64,000 nucleotides of DNA from CBDBFG01 sp965204765 (GCA_965204765.1 CBDBFG010000004.1:310001-374000); one strand, 5' to 3'. Positions 25,713 to 34,472 are shown, counted from the stretch's first letter. Made by a program: numbers and translations. Notes: generated from the letters alone by a model not told the origin.

Positions 25713-26576
25713 TTATTCCATTGTTATTGTTTGTGCTAATGAATGCATTAAGGTAAAATAGTGGTTTGTATCCACAGTTATACCTGTACCTAGTGGATCA
25801 ATTGTTGTGATGGTTATACCCATATCTTTGGCAATTCTGTATTCTATTTTGCTAGCATTTTGGGTTTCAACAAAAATACGTTTTATGCAGTGTTGTTTAA
25901 TGCCATTAATGATTTGGGTATAAGAGTTTATGCTTAATGATTTACCACATGCGGATATCCTGCCAAGATTGTGTATATTATATAATGTTTCCATATATCC
26001 ATAAGCATTATGCAGTGCGACAAAATATTTGGTTGTTGTGTGTGCAAAGATTATAGCAATTTCTTTCTTGAGTGATTCTAATTTTGCGATTGTACGCTTA
26101 ACATTATTCGTGTATGCAGCAGAGTTTTTGCTATCAATACTGGCGAGATGGTTGCCCAAAGCTCTGGCAAAACATATCATATTATTTATATCCAACCAAA
26201 GATGCGGATTTATATTATGCGAACAACTATTATGTTGCTGTTGTAATGATAGTAGACGCATTTGAGGAATATCCATTAGTTTAAAGTTTTTTTTGTCGTA
26301 TGTTTTAATAGGTTTTGGTAAAAAATATTCTAATTCTTTGCCGATCCATACTATGAGGTCTGCGTTTTTAATTTTCTTTATATGTTGAAACGATAAATTA
26401 ATCGTATGCGGGTTGTCTTTGCTGGTAAGTAAAATCTCAGGTTTAGTTATACCGTCAGTAATATTTAGCACTATTGAATGTACAGGGGCAATAGAGGTTA
26501 ATATTTTTGGCGGTTTTGCATACAAAATAGAACAAAACAGCAAAAAAGATAAAATTTTTTTGACAACAAAAACCAT
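25713..26576 (-). CDS. znuA: Zinc ABC transporter substrate-binding protein (ZnuA family)
   Basis: A periplasmic metal-binding lipocalin-like receptor of cluster A-I that delivers Zn or Mn to a ZnuBC-type importer. Signal peptide MVFVVKKILSFLLFCSILYA, then KPPKILTSIAPVHSIV. Metal-ligand histidines are visible in TSIAPVHSIV, SHNINPHLWLD and FVALHNAYGY; the His-rich loop of enterobacterial ZnuA is reduced to HNSCSHN. The permease and ATPase genes are not nearby, so the receptor gene is separated from its transporter. The next gene in the transcript is nadK. Confidence 0.88.
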   Translation of the reverse strand: MVFVVKKILSFLLFCSILYAKPPKILTSIAPVHSIVLNITDGITKPEILLTSKDNPHTINLSFQHIKKIKNADLIVWIGKELEYFLPKPIKTYDKKNFKLMDIPQMRLLSLQQQHNSCSHNINPHLWLDINNMICFARALGNHLASIDSKNSAAYTNNVKRTIAKLESLKKEIAIIFAHTTTKYFVALHNAYGYMETLYNIHNLGRISACGKSLSINSYTQIINGIKQHCIKRIFVETQNASKIEYRIAKDMGITITTIDPLGTGITVDTNHYFTLMHSLAQTITME

Positions 26577-26789
26577 TATAAATCAAGCGTTACAGTAATA
26601 TTGTTTACATTTTTACATAAAATAGTCAAAATTTTCTATTAAATTCTTGTTATTTATGTATAATGGGTAATATATACAATAGTTTTTTTGTTGTATATAA
26701 GAAAACAGAGCTATAATAATAGCGTACTTTGTTATTTTACTCTTGTGCGTACGAAAAATTTAACAGTATACACATAAAGGGCTAGTAAA

Positions 26790-28661
26790 ATGCAAATAGT
26801 TAACAACACAATAGATTCTAGCGATTCCGTAGTACATGTAAAATATTCGACCCAGGCTGATGGGGTATCTTATTTAAAAGAGCTTCCCTATGTTATGGGA
26901 GTGTTATGTGATTTATCAGCACAATCAGATGTGGACAAGACACTATTGAGAGACAGGGAGTTTATAGAGGTATCTGCTAATAATTTACCAGATATTATGC
27001 TATCCATTAAGCCAAAAGTTGTGTTTGATGTGCCTAATTATGTGACTGGTAAGGGAAATTTGCGTTGTAATTTAACCTTTACGTCATTACAGGATTTTGA
27101 ACCTATTTCCGTTATCAATCAAGTTGGTGTGATGAAGGATATGTTAACGGTTAGAACTAAGTTAAATGATTTATTGGCTAAATTGAATGGTAATATAGAA
27201 TTAAATAAAATGTTAAATGAGACCCTACTACAAAAAACTAGGGGCAAAAGTGCTGTACGCATAGTCGAAGAATGCAACATGGTAAAAGAAAATGCGAAAA
27301 AAGACTATGCTAAGAGTTTGATAGAAGAATTTTTACGTACGGTAGTGGATAGTAAATCAAAGTCAGAAGATGCCATATCATCTATAAAAAAACATGTTGC
27401 AGAAATAGATTCTGTATTGTCATTGCAATTAGATGAGATCTTGCACCATCACAAGTTCCAAAAAATAGAAGGTAGTTGGCGCGGTTTGTTTATGTTGATA
27501 ACAGAAACAAAGATAAACTCTAGTATTAGCATAAGGTTATTAAATGTAACAAAAGACGAATTAACCCAGGATTTTAAAAGCATTAATAGAACAAGTCACA
27601 GTATGCTATTCAAGAAAGTACACGAAGAGGAGTACGGTACTTTTGGTGGCACGCCTTATTCTTTTTTGGTTAGTGATTTTGAGTTTGGTAGAAGTAATGC
27701 CGATCTAGAATTATTAAAGCAAATCTCCAAGGTATCATCCTTGTCATTAGCGCCACTTATTGCCAGTGTACATCCAAGTTTATTGGATTTAAATAGCTTT
27801 GCTGATCTAGGGAAAGTTCTGGATGTAGCGACTATTTTTGAAAGTACTGAACTAAATAAGTGGACTGAATTTAGAGAAACAAAAGATGCGCAATATGTAG
27901 CCTTGACGGTTCCGCATGTATTAGCCAGAGCACCATATGGTAAGGATAGTAATCAAGTAACTGGCATGAATTATGAAGAATCAGTCAGTGAAATGGATAA
28001 AAGTAAATTTTGCTGGACTAGTGTAAGTTGGTTTTTGGCCAAGACTATTTTGGAATCTTGTTATAATTATAATTGGCCTACCGCTATTAGAGGGCTAGAG
28101 AGTGGGGGTATGATAAAGGAGTTACCTTGTTACTCTTTTAAAAATTCCGATAATAACAGTTCATTGTTGTGTCCAACAGAGGTTGCCATCACAGACCGCC
28201 GTGAAAAAGAATTATCAGAACAGGGTTTTATTTCACTGGTATATCGTAAAAATAGTAATTATGCGGCGTTTTTTGGGGCGCAAACTACCTATAAACCGAA
28301 AAATGTTAATAATGAAGATAGTAATCCGTATGCTATTGCTAAACTGACTCATATATTAGCCGCATGTCGTTTTGGCCACTATATTAAGGCGATTATAAGG
28401 GACAGAGTAGGTAGCATTATGTCACAATCTGGGATACAAGAATATATTAATAACTGGCTAGCAGAATATTGTTTAGCACAGGATGATGATACTAATGAAA
28501 TGCAGGCTAGGTTTCCTTTAAAATCTGCGAAAGTAGAAGTGATAGAATTAATGGATAATCCAGATAACTATAAGATTATGGCTTATATTAACCCTCATTT
28601 CCAATTAGAGAAATTACACTCTCCTATTGAAATAGAAATCGAATTGCCTTTGCTGTCGTAA
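26790..28661 (+). CDS. Fused type VI secretion sheath protein, TssB-TssC in one polypeptide
   Basis: The contractile sheath of a T6SS is normally built from two proteins, TssB (VipA/ImpB, about 165 aa) and TssC (VipB/ImpC, about 490 aa). Here one 623-residue ORF contains both in order. Residues about 31-150 match TssB: ELPYVMGVLCDLS, LRDREFIEV, the NLTFTSLQDFEP segment, and RTKLNDLL. Residues about 150-623 match a complete TssC: KKDYAKSLIEEF, QLDEILHHHKFQKIEGSWRG (from about 213), YGTFGGTPYSFLVSDFEFGR, RETKDAQYVALTVPHVLARAPYG, CPTEVAITDRREKELSEQGF, NYAAFFGAQ, and NPHFQLEKLHSPIEIEIELP at the end. AAAGG lies about 10 bases before the ATG. No other T6SS gene is in the window; xseA follows 48 bp on. 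The family assignment is firm; the consequence for sheath assembly is inference. Confidence 0.93.
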   Translation: MQIVNNTIDSSDSVVHVKYSTQADGVSYLKELPYVMGVLCDLSAQSDVDKTLLRDREFIEVSANNLPDIMLSIKPKVVFDVPNYVTGKGNLRCNLTFTSLQDFEPISVINQVGVMKDMLTVRTKLNDLLAKLNGNIELNKMLNETLLQKTRGKSAVRIVEECNMVKENAKKDYAKSLIEEFLRTVVDSKSKSEDAISSIKKHVAEIDSVLSLQLDEILHHHKFQKIEGSWRGLFMLITETKINSSISIRLLNVTKDELTQDFKSINRTSHSMLFKKVHEEEYGTFGGTPYSFLVSDFEFGRSNADLELLKQISKVSSLSLAPLIASVHPSLLDLNSFADLGKVLDVATIFESTELNKWTEFRETKDAQYVALTVPHVLARAPYGKDSNQVTGMNYEESVSEMDKSKFCWTSVSWFLAKTILESCYNYNWPTAIRGLESGGMIKELPCYSFKNSDNNSSLLCPTEVAITDRREKELSEQGFISLVYRKNSNYAAFFGAQTTYKPKNVNNEDSNPYAIAKLTHILAACRFGHYIKAIIRDRVGSIMSQSGIQEYINNWLAEYCLAQDDDTNEMQARFPLKSAKVEVIELMDNPDNYKIMAYINPHFQLEKLHSPIEIEIELPLLS

Positions 28662-28709
28662 AATATTACGCTAGAATATTATCTGATAATGTATTGGATA
28701 TAAGTTATT

Positions 28710-29996
28710 ATGCGTGATCCGCTGTACTCTGTGGACGAAAAAATTTATAATGTTTCGGAAATTTCAAATCTGCTTAGGGTTACCATAGAGAATAATTTTG
28801 CTAATATTAAGATAAAAGCGGAATTATCTGGAGTAAAAATTCATACTTCCGGTCATATGTATTTTGCTTTAAAAGATAATAACGCAGTTATTGATGGTGT
28901 ATGTTGGCGTGGTATATTAAGTAAGATTGCTTTTCAACCTCAGGACGGCGTAGAGGTCATTTGTTCCGGTAAATTAACGACTTATCCTGGTAGATCCAAG
29001 TATCAATTAGTGGTCAGTAACATGCAGGTATCAGGTACTGGTACTTTGTTAAAATTACTAGAAGAGTTAAAGCAGAAATTAATCGCCGAAGGTTTGTTTA
29101 AGTCAGAACTGAAACAAAAAATCCCATATTTGCCGCAATCTATTGGGGTTATAACTTCAAATACTGGCTCTGTTATCCAGGATATTTTGCACCGAATCGC
29201 TGACAGATTTCCCAGAAAAGTATTGTTATGGCCCGTCAGTGTGCAAGGTGTAAACTGTGTCAGTGAAGTGACAAATGCTATCAAAGGCTTTAATGAGTTT
29301 CAGGATGATGACCCAGCCAAACCAGAGGTAATAATACTGGCAAGAGGAGGGGGTAGCATAGAGGATCTGTGGTCATTTAATGATGAACAGGTAGTACGTA
29401 GTATTGTGCAAAGTAATATTCCAATAATTTCGGCTATTGGCCATGAAACTGATACTACTTTGGCCGATTTTGCGGCTGATTTTCGGGCGCCAACTCCTAC
29501 GGCTGCTGCGGAAAAATGTGTACCTGTGCAACAAGAATTGCTTAAAATAATGCAGCATAAAAGTTCAAGTATTGATAATGCTTTGCAACGAATAATAAGT
29601 GATAAAATACAACGACATGATAGTGTAGCAATGTTGCTCAAGAATCATATTATGAATTGTTTGCGCACCAAACATCATGCACTTTATAAATTAACCATAC
29701 AGTCTCCGCAAACTTTAATTGTGCACAAAAATATGGTTTTAGATTCTGTGATCTTACGTTTGCACGGTGCATTAAAAAATTATATGTATCATTATAAAAG
29801 TAAGCTAGGCTATTTAGTAAAATTGCTTGCTGGGCTATCGTATAATGGCACGTTGCAACGCGGCTTTTGTTTGCTAAAAAATGACAATGGTCAAATCATT
29901 AAAAGTGGTACACAAATCATCAAAGATCAAAAAATAATGATAAGCACCAAGGACAGCACTATATTCAGTAAAGTAGAAAAAGTAGTACCATCCTAG
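28710..29996 (+). CDS. xseA: Exodeoxyribonuclease VII large subunit
   Basis: With XseB it degrades single-stranded DNA in both directions, acting in repair and recombination. The 428-aa protein has the N-terminal OB fold (SGVKIHTSGHMYFALKDNNAVIDGVCW) and the nuclease core: IGVITSNTGSVIQDILHRI, VIILARGGGSIEDLWSFNDEQVVRSI and SAIGHETDTTLADFAADFRAPTPTAAAE. The end is shorter and more degenerate than in E. coli but usual for this group. It follows the sheath fusion in the same direction. Confidence 0.95.
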   Translation: MRDPLYSVDEKIYNVSEISNLLRVTIENNFANIKIKAELSGVKIHTSGHMYFALKDNNAVIDGVCWRGILSKIAFQPQDGVEVICSGKLTTYPGRSKYQLVVSNMQVSGTGTLLKLLEELKQKLIAEGLFKSELKQKIPYLPQSIGVITSNTGSVIQDILHRIADRFPRKVLLWPVSVQGVNCVSEVTNAIKGFNEFQDDDPAKPEVIILARGGGSIEDLWSFNDEQVVRSIVQSNIPIISAIGHETDTTLADFAADFRAPTPTAAAEKCVPVQQELLKIMQHKSSSIDNALQRIISDKIQRHDSVAMLLKNHIMNCLRTKHHALYKLTIQSPQTLIVHKNMVLDSVILRLHGALKNYMYHYKSKLGYLVKLLAGLSYNGTLQRGFCLLKNDNGQIIKSGTQIIKDQKIMISTKDSTIFSKVEKVVPS

Positions 29997-30008
29997 GTGT
30001 ATGAATTT

Positions 30009-30030
30009 CTTTGGATTTAATTCTCCAAAG
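30009..30030. terminator. Hairpin between convergent genes
   Basis: CTTTGGA (30009-30015) pairs perfectly with TCCAAAG (30024-30030), 8-base loop, placed between the xseA stop (29996) and the stop of the convergent gene at 30063. It could stop transcription from both sides. Neither strand has a long U tract. Confidence 0.4.
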
Positions 30031-30062
30031 CTTACTTAGTTAATGTAACCTGTAATCATCAA

Positions 30063-30476
30063 TTACGAACGACATGTCCCAAGATTCATCCCAGCAAGAC
30101 TTGATGATAGGGAACGTTGAGTACCAGGTTGAAGTAGATCTTTAGTTTCTATTCTTGCACGGAAAACCTTTTTTTCTTCTCTAGTGATAGTACCTGCAGC
30201 AACAGCATCGTCAGTGATGGTGTTAAATCTTTGCAATAAGTAGCCAGATAGCCTAGGACGAGATACGCCGCCTCTTCTTCCATGTAAAGATCTTCTTGCT
30301 TTTAATTGAAAGCCAAGATAGGTACTCATGAAGTTTTCATAAGCTTTATTCTTGATTCTTTTATCATGGTTACGAATTGGTGCGCTGGCCCTTCCACCTA
30401 CTAATTCGCCATCAAAACCAGCATAAGAGCTATTTAAAGCTAATCCTAGTCCAATAGTTATAATTAAATTTTTCAT
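30063..30476 (-). CDS. Small exported protein of unknown function (137 aa)
   Basis: Not recognised. GGAGAG lies just before the ATG. The leader MKNLIITIGLGLALNSSYA ends in a good signal peptidase I site (SYA|G). The mature part is basic, with ARRSLHGRRGGVSRPR in its middle, and it has a single cysteine near the C-terminus. It has no membrane segment or known motif. It has over 600 bp of non-coding DNA upstream, so it is probably expressed alone. It belongs to the set of orphan secreted proteins in this window. Confidence 0.62.
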   Translation of the reverse strand: MKNLIITIGLGLALNSSYAGFDGELVGGRASAPIRNHDKRIKNKAYENFMSTYLGFQLKARRSLHGRRGGVSRPRLSGYLLQRFNTITDDAVAAGTITREEKKVFRARIETKDLLQPGTQRSLSSSLAGMNLGTCRS

Positions 30477-31143
30477 AATCTCTCCAAATTATTTAATCAT
30501 TGGCAATAAACCCCATAAGGCAACAAAAGTCAAAATATATTGTTTAAAATTTAAATTAAAATATAACTATCTAGCGATTAAAGGCGAAAATATTTTTTTA
30601 GCAAAGCTATTTTTGCAATTTGTTAGAAAGCGATATCTTGGTTTTTCGATGAGCAAATAGATAAGGTGTGTTTTTGATATATTGGGGTTTTGCAGTGATT
30701 AAGCTTTAATATTTTTGAGTGAGTATTATATGCTTTTTTAGCTAGCTTAAAGAGGATAAGGTAATTTTTATTATTTTGGAAATTAAATAATTTCTAGTCA
30801 AATATTTCGTAAATATTACATCGTGTTATGACAAAACAGTGGTGCTTTGCTCATTTTATTTGACGATTTGATTAATTTGATGCCGATGGATGTCTAGTAT
30901 AATTCATCGAAATCATAGTGCAAGGTGGGATAGGGCCGTAAGAGAAACATAATTGTTTTCAAAGATTGTGATAGTAAATTCTTATGCTGGTGCGTGCCAT
31001 TAATTTTTATATATCATCTAGAGCAGCATAGGAATAACGCAACCACAATACCTAGCCCAAATGGTCACTATAATATTAATAGGTTAAAATTTTCTTATTG
31101 TTTGCAAAATTAGTATTACGTTGAGCGATGCTGGGGTATTTGT

Positions 31144-31416
31144 ATGTTTCAGTTGCATAAAGTTCTCATCTTATTGTCGTTTGGTTTGATATCCTACAGG
31201 AATCTTTGTATTACACTTGTGCTTTGTTTAGCCCATTACTACTGCTCAGTGTGTTATCATAGCGACAATACTTTTGAGTTGTATCAGATTGTAATTCGTA
31301 TGGTTGTGTATAGTATGCTGCTGTATAGCTCAATACTGTGGTTTTGTGTCAGTTTTCGCATATTACTGATCGGTCTTAGTATGTTACCTGCAATTTTCTT
31401 TGGCATTATCTACTAA
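31144..31416 (+). CDS. Doubtful hydrophobic ORF (90 aa)
   Basis: An ATG-to-TAA frame that would give three or four membrane segments (for example VLILLSFGLIS, ILLIGLSMLPAIFFGII). TGGGG lies 6 bases before the ATG. AT-rich random sequence easily produces hydrophobic frames, and I recognise no family, so it may be chance or a decayed gene. Confidence 0.2.
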   Translation: MFQLHKVLILLSFGLISYRNLCITLVLCLAHYYCSVCYHSDNTFELYQIVIRMVVYSMLLYSSILWFCVSFRILLIGLSMLPAIFFGIIY

Positions 31417-31680
31417 GTGATACAATTAATAATGTTACAAGATAAGAATGCGTTGTAGTTATAATTATGTGCCGAAACTTATCTATATTGACTTCAGATC
31501 CTTTACGGGTGGTATTTAGTGTGGTGGATTAATCCATTTAGTGTTCATTGGAGTGTTGCAGTTGTACATTGCTACTACACGATGATTGCAACAAACTATG
31601 TAATTTTGCACCAATATAGATTTATTTGTTAAATTGTTTCATCCATGTATACAATTTATGTAGAGACTTTGATTATAATA

Positions 31681-31702
31681 CCCTCGTCGTCAGCAACGAG
31701 GG
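31681..31702 (-). terminator. Terminator-like hairpin after the basic-tailed secreted-protein gene
   Basis: CCCTCGT (31681-31687) pairs with ACGAGGG (31696-31702) across an 8-base loop, 18 bases beyond the stop at 31720 on the minus strand. It is unusually GC-rich for this DNA. The following TATTATAAT is only a weak U tract. Confidence 0.55.
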
Positions 31703-31719
31703 CATCAAATTATAAGTGA

Positions 31720-32169
31720 TTAGTTTTTTCCCCTGAACATTCTTTTCCATATGCTCCTTTTTCTTTTAGGAGAGGTTGGTTCTGAGGAATCTCCCGATTG
31801 TGCTGCTACTGCAGTTTGTGACCGCCGTAGTTTTTCTTGCTCTTTTGCAGCTTTTTTAGCGGCTTTTTTTCGAGCCAATTTTATACGCCCATCCTCCATG
31901 TATCTAGGGGGTGATGTTACCCTTTTTACTTGCGGTACATCAAACATATGTCCTGAGCCACTTCTATGTAACTCTGGGCTCAGAGGAATTCCGCTTCTAG
32001 CAGAGGCTTCTGCCATCCATTTACCCATCATTTCACCACTCATAGCTACAGACATTTTTCTGTTTATAGCTCTTGCGGGAGGTCTTTCGTGGTCATAATT
32101 ACAGTAACCGTCTGCTATACCACAATGTATTAAAGTTCCCGATAATAATAATAAATTTGTTATGCGCAT
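31720..32169 (-). CDS. Exported protein with charged helix and basic C-terminal tail, unknown function (149 aa)
   Basis: Not recognised. Start ATG 32169 follows GGAGGGAG; the longer frame from 32202 would put 11 residues before the leader. Signal peptide MRITNLLLLSGTLIHCGIADG. A Lys/Ala/Glu helix (LARKKAAKKAAKEQEKLRR, residues about 98-116) follows, then a Ser/Thr/Gln-rich linker and the tail SPKRKRSIWKRMFRGKN. The tail resembles a basic nuclear-localisation-type cluster but may simply bind nucleic acid or membrane. The layout (signal peptide, charged helix, basic tail) recalls the larger protein at 10230-11201. Confidence 0.65.
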   Translation of the reverse strand: MRITNLLLLSGTLIHCGIADGYCNYDHERPPARAINRKMSVAMSGEMMGKWMAEASARSGIPLSPELHRSGSGHMFDVPQVKRVTSPPRYMEDGRIKLARKKAAKKAAKEQEKLRRSQTAVAAQSGDSSEPTSPKRKRSIWKRMFRGKN

Positions 32170-32377
32170 TGTTTGTCTCCCTCCGTTTAAACCGTATTCC
32201 ACAGGATAATAAAGTACATGTGAATTATTAACGTTTAGTTGCTAGAACCATTAGTTTTTATTAATAAAAACTAAACCTACGATGAGAACATAATAAAAGC
32301 AAGTGTAATCACCTTATATAAAACATAAATGCATGGATATTGATCAAAAATTGCACATACGGGTAATACCCTAGGCT

Positions 32378-32857
32378 TTACTTATCAGATTTCCCTTCGA
32401 TTACCGGTGCTTTGTTTGCGGATGCCGCAGCAGAATTAATCTTAATTTTTTGTGGTTTTAATTCTTCTGGTACTTCGCGGTACATGTCAATACTAAGCAT
32501 ACCATTTTCAAGATTTACATTTTGTACGTGCATATGTTCGGCTAATCTAAATTGTAATTGGAATGATCGTTCAGCAATGCCCTTGTACAAAAACATGTGT
32601 TCACTAGAGTTAGCTTTTTTATCCATTCTGCCTTCTATGGTAAGCAGGTTATTATGTTTAGTGATATCCAGATTCTCGTTTTTAAAGCCTGCAACAGCAA
32701 CAGTTATTTTATAATCTTCTTCGTTGATTCTTTCTATGTTATATGGCGGGTATTGGTTAGGTTTTCTGCTAGTGTCTGTTAATCCATCAAGGATGTCTGC
32801 AATTTCATCAAAACCAATTGTTGATCGAAAAAACGGTTGTAAATCAAGTCTGTTCAT
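32378..32857 (-). CDS. Small heat-shock protein, Hsp20/alpha-crystallin family
   Basis: An ATP-independent holdase that binds unfolding proteins. The 159-aa product starts MNRLDLQPFFRSTIGFDEI, the N-terminal signature of IbpA-type proteins. The alpha-crystallin domain occupies about residues 38-130, with YNIERINEEDYKITVAVAGF and a C-terminal strand region ENGMLSIDMYREVPEELKPQKIKI. AAAGGAG lies 7 bases before the ATG. It is preceded by a heat-shock-like promoter about 100 bp upstream (listed). Confidence 0.93.
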   Translation of the reverse strand: MNRLDLQPFFRSTIGFDEIADILDGLTDTSRKPNQYPPYNIERINEEDYKITVAVAGFKNENLDITKHNNLLTIEGRMDKKANSSEHMFLYKGIAERSFQLQFRLAEHMHVQNVNLENGMLSIDMYREVPEELKPQKIKINSAAASANKAPVIEGKSDK

Positions 32858-32959
32858 AATAATACTCCTTTCAACCTCATCTGAGCATTGAGTTTTAAAA
32901 TGCTACTAACCCTTGCTAGGCATTAATAGTATGTGACCCCCCAGTGGCACCACAATCAC

Positions 32960-32988
32960 ATGATAGGGGAAATTGATAAAAAAGTCAA
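32960..32988 (-). promoter_or_regulatory. Candidate promoter for hsp20, sigma-32-like or sigma-70
   Basis: On the minus strand TTGACT (32988-32983), 17 bases, TATCAT (32965-32960). The same bases read as TTG-N18-CCTATCAT, close to the alphaproteobacterial heat-shock promoter form CTTG-N17/18-CYTATNT. It starts transcription about 100 bp before the hsp20 ATG. Confidence 0.5.
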
Positions 32989-33085
32989 AAATAGCATTTA
33001 TAACTTGTTGTTTCAGTCATCCAATTTAAGTATCAGGTTACTATTATGACGTAACTTCTCGTGGTTTTAAACGATATTTACCTTC

Positions 33086-33190
33086 TATAGCGGTTTCACT
33101 TTGTTTTCTACTTCATTTAATCGTCACTTATGTATTACATATACATTTCGTTCCTCAAAATTCGTATTAATTCAAAGTTAAACCACTATA
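33086..33190 (-). mobile_element. MITE-like element, copy 1 (105 bp)
   Basis: A non-coding 105-bp block with terminal inverted repeats: TATAGCGGTTTCACTTTG at the left end and CAAAGTTAAACCACTATA at the right end, complementary apart from two positions. Its reverse complement matches the copy at 62967-63071 over the whole length with only a handful of differences. Ends with TA fit insertion at TA dinucleotides as in IS630/Tc1-mariner-type elements. It has no coding capacity, so it would be moved by a transposase elsewhere. Confidence 0.75.
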
Positions 33191-33320
33191 CAGTGAATAG
33201 TTCTTTGCGTACTAACGCAAGCATCAAATAGTAGTTGTATGCTATGTGGCGACTTTACAACAATCACTAATGCTAAGAATAAATAACGAATATTATAATA
33301 TTACATTACCAGTAGTAATT

Positions 33321-34472
33321 TTATTTGTTTACGATGCGCATGGATTCTTGTTTAGTGGTGCGTGATTCTATGGTGGCCAATAGACTATATGCATGTTCCA
33401 TATAGACTTTTTTTGCTATCAAGGCATTAAGATAATTTTTTGCCTCATCCCACAATTGTGCTTGAACAGCGAATTTAGCGTTTATTAATAAGCTATCAGG
33501 GGAATCTGGCAGAAATCCGGATAGTCGTTGCACGGCTTGGAATTTTTCTATTGTTGTTTTAGTATTCTTTGCCTCTAAGTACAATTTGACTATTTCATCA
33601 TTTTGATCATTTTGCCATGCTATTTCAATTGCTTTGATAGATTTTTTTTCTAACTTTAATTGCTTAGCAATGACCAAGTGCAGACTAAGCGCTTTGTATA
33701 AACTGGGATTTATTTCGAGGATTTTTTGCAAGTAATCCATAGATTCAGTCAGTTTTTTTTGCTTGTATAAGTTGTGTGCAGTTTTAAACCAAATCACTTC
33801 CTTTTTGTATAATACAAAATCAGAGCACTTGTATTTTTCTAAATCTTTTAGTTCTTTCAGAGCGTTGTCGTATTGTTTATCATCGATAAAGATATCAACT
33901 AACTTTTTTCTAATAATTGTGGATTGAGGATAGTACGACAAAGCCTTATATCCCCATTTAATAGCCTCTGTATACTGTTTTTGTATTATTGTAACGCGCA
34001 TTAAACCATAATATCCGGTAAAGGCCATTGTTTTAGAAGATTTTAATTTCGTAAATAGTATTTTCGCCTGATCTAGATTGGCTTCCAATATTGCTAGTTC
34101 CGCTTGGAAAAACAACACGATTGAGTGATTATAATTACTATTAAGTTTTTTGGCATATTTTGTTAGAGATTTTTTATCTTGTGATATTAGGGATGAGATA
34201 CCCTGCTCAAGCACAGTGAGATGGTCTTTTATATTTTTTTCGCTATAATATGTTCGTATTTTTTGTGGTAAGTTTACTATGTTTATGAGTAACCTAATCG
34301 CATAATAAGAAATGAATATTAATGCTGCAGTAATCATGATAAATGCCGCAATAGACATAGATATATTATAATCGAGCCAGCTGATTTTTACATAGCCAGG
34401 GTAGTGGATAAAGAGATACAGTAGCGAAGCTATTAGTAAAGACGGTATAGTGATATAAAGTAATTTTTTCAT
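33321..34472 (-). CDS. hemY: HemY-like TPR membrane protein
   Basis: The COG3898 protein long called HemY: two N-terminal membrane segments (residues about 4-22 and 39-62) around a short loop with GYVKISWLDYNI, followed by a C-terminal tetratricopeptide region (helical pairs such as AKILFTKLKSSKTMAFTGYYGLMRV). The 383-aa length is a little shorter than usual. Its role in haem synthesis is only genetic association; it is unrelated to protoporphyrinogen oxidase HemY of Bacillus. It lies 12 bp downstream of the Mic60-like gene. Confidence 0.85.
   Translation of the reverse strand: MKKLLYITIPSLLIASLLYLFIHYPGYVKISWLDYNISMSIAAFIMITAALIFISYYAIRLLINIVNLPQKIRTYYSEKNIKDHLTVLEQGISSLISQDKKSLTKYAKKLNSNYNHSIVLFFQAELAILEANLDQAKILFTKLKSSKTMAFTGYYGLMRVTIIQKQYTEAIKWGYKALSYYPQSTIIRKKLVDIFIDDKQYDNALKELKDLEKYKCSDFVLYKKEVIWFKTAHNLYKQKKLTESMDYLQKILEINPSLYKALSLHLVIAKQLKLEKKSIKAIEIAWQNDQNDEIVKLYLEAKNTKTTIEKFQAVQRLSGFLPDSPDSLLINAKFAVQAQLWDEAKNYLNALIAKKVYMEHAYSLLATIESRTTKQESMRIVNK

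Larger units (their letters stand above)
30477..31719. other. Long gap, one doubtful hydrophobic ORF
   Basis: About 1.2 kb. The only ORF of note is the hydrophobic 90-codon frame at 31144-31416 (listed with low confidence). No RNA gene, repeat of the MITE family, or intact conserved gene was recognised. A terminator-like hairpin at the right end belongs to the next minus-strand gene. Confidence 0.4.
32858..33320. other. Intergenic stretch with heat-shock promoter and a MITE-like element
   Basis: About 460 bp. It contains the promoter candidate for hsp20 at 32960-32988 and the 105-bp inverted-repeat element at 33086-33190, both listed separately. No ORF. Confidence 0.6.

Noticed and set aside
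25770..25790. TATCCACA as a DnaA box and replication origin
   Set aside because: Single occurrence, inside znuA, with no cluster of boxes.
26577..30062. Further T6SS genes beside the sheath fusion
   Set aside because: I looked for Hcp, VgrG, ClpV, TssE-, TssK- and TssM-type motifs in all listed frames across the window and found none.
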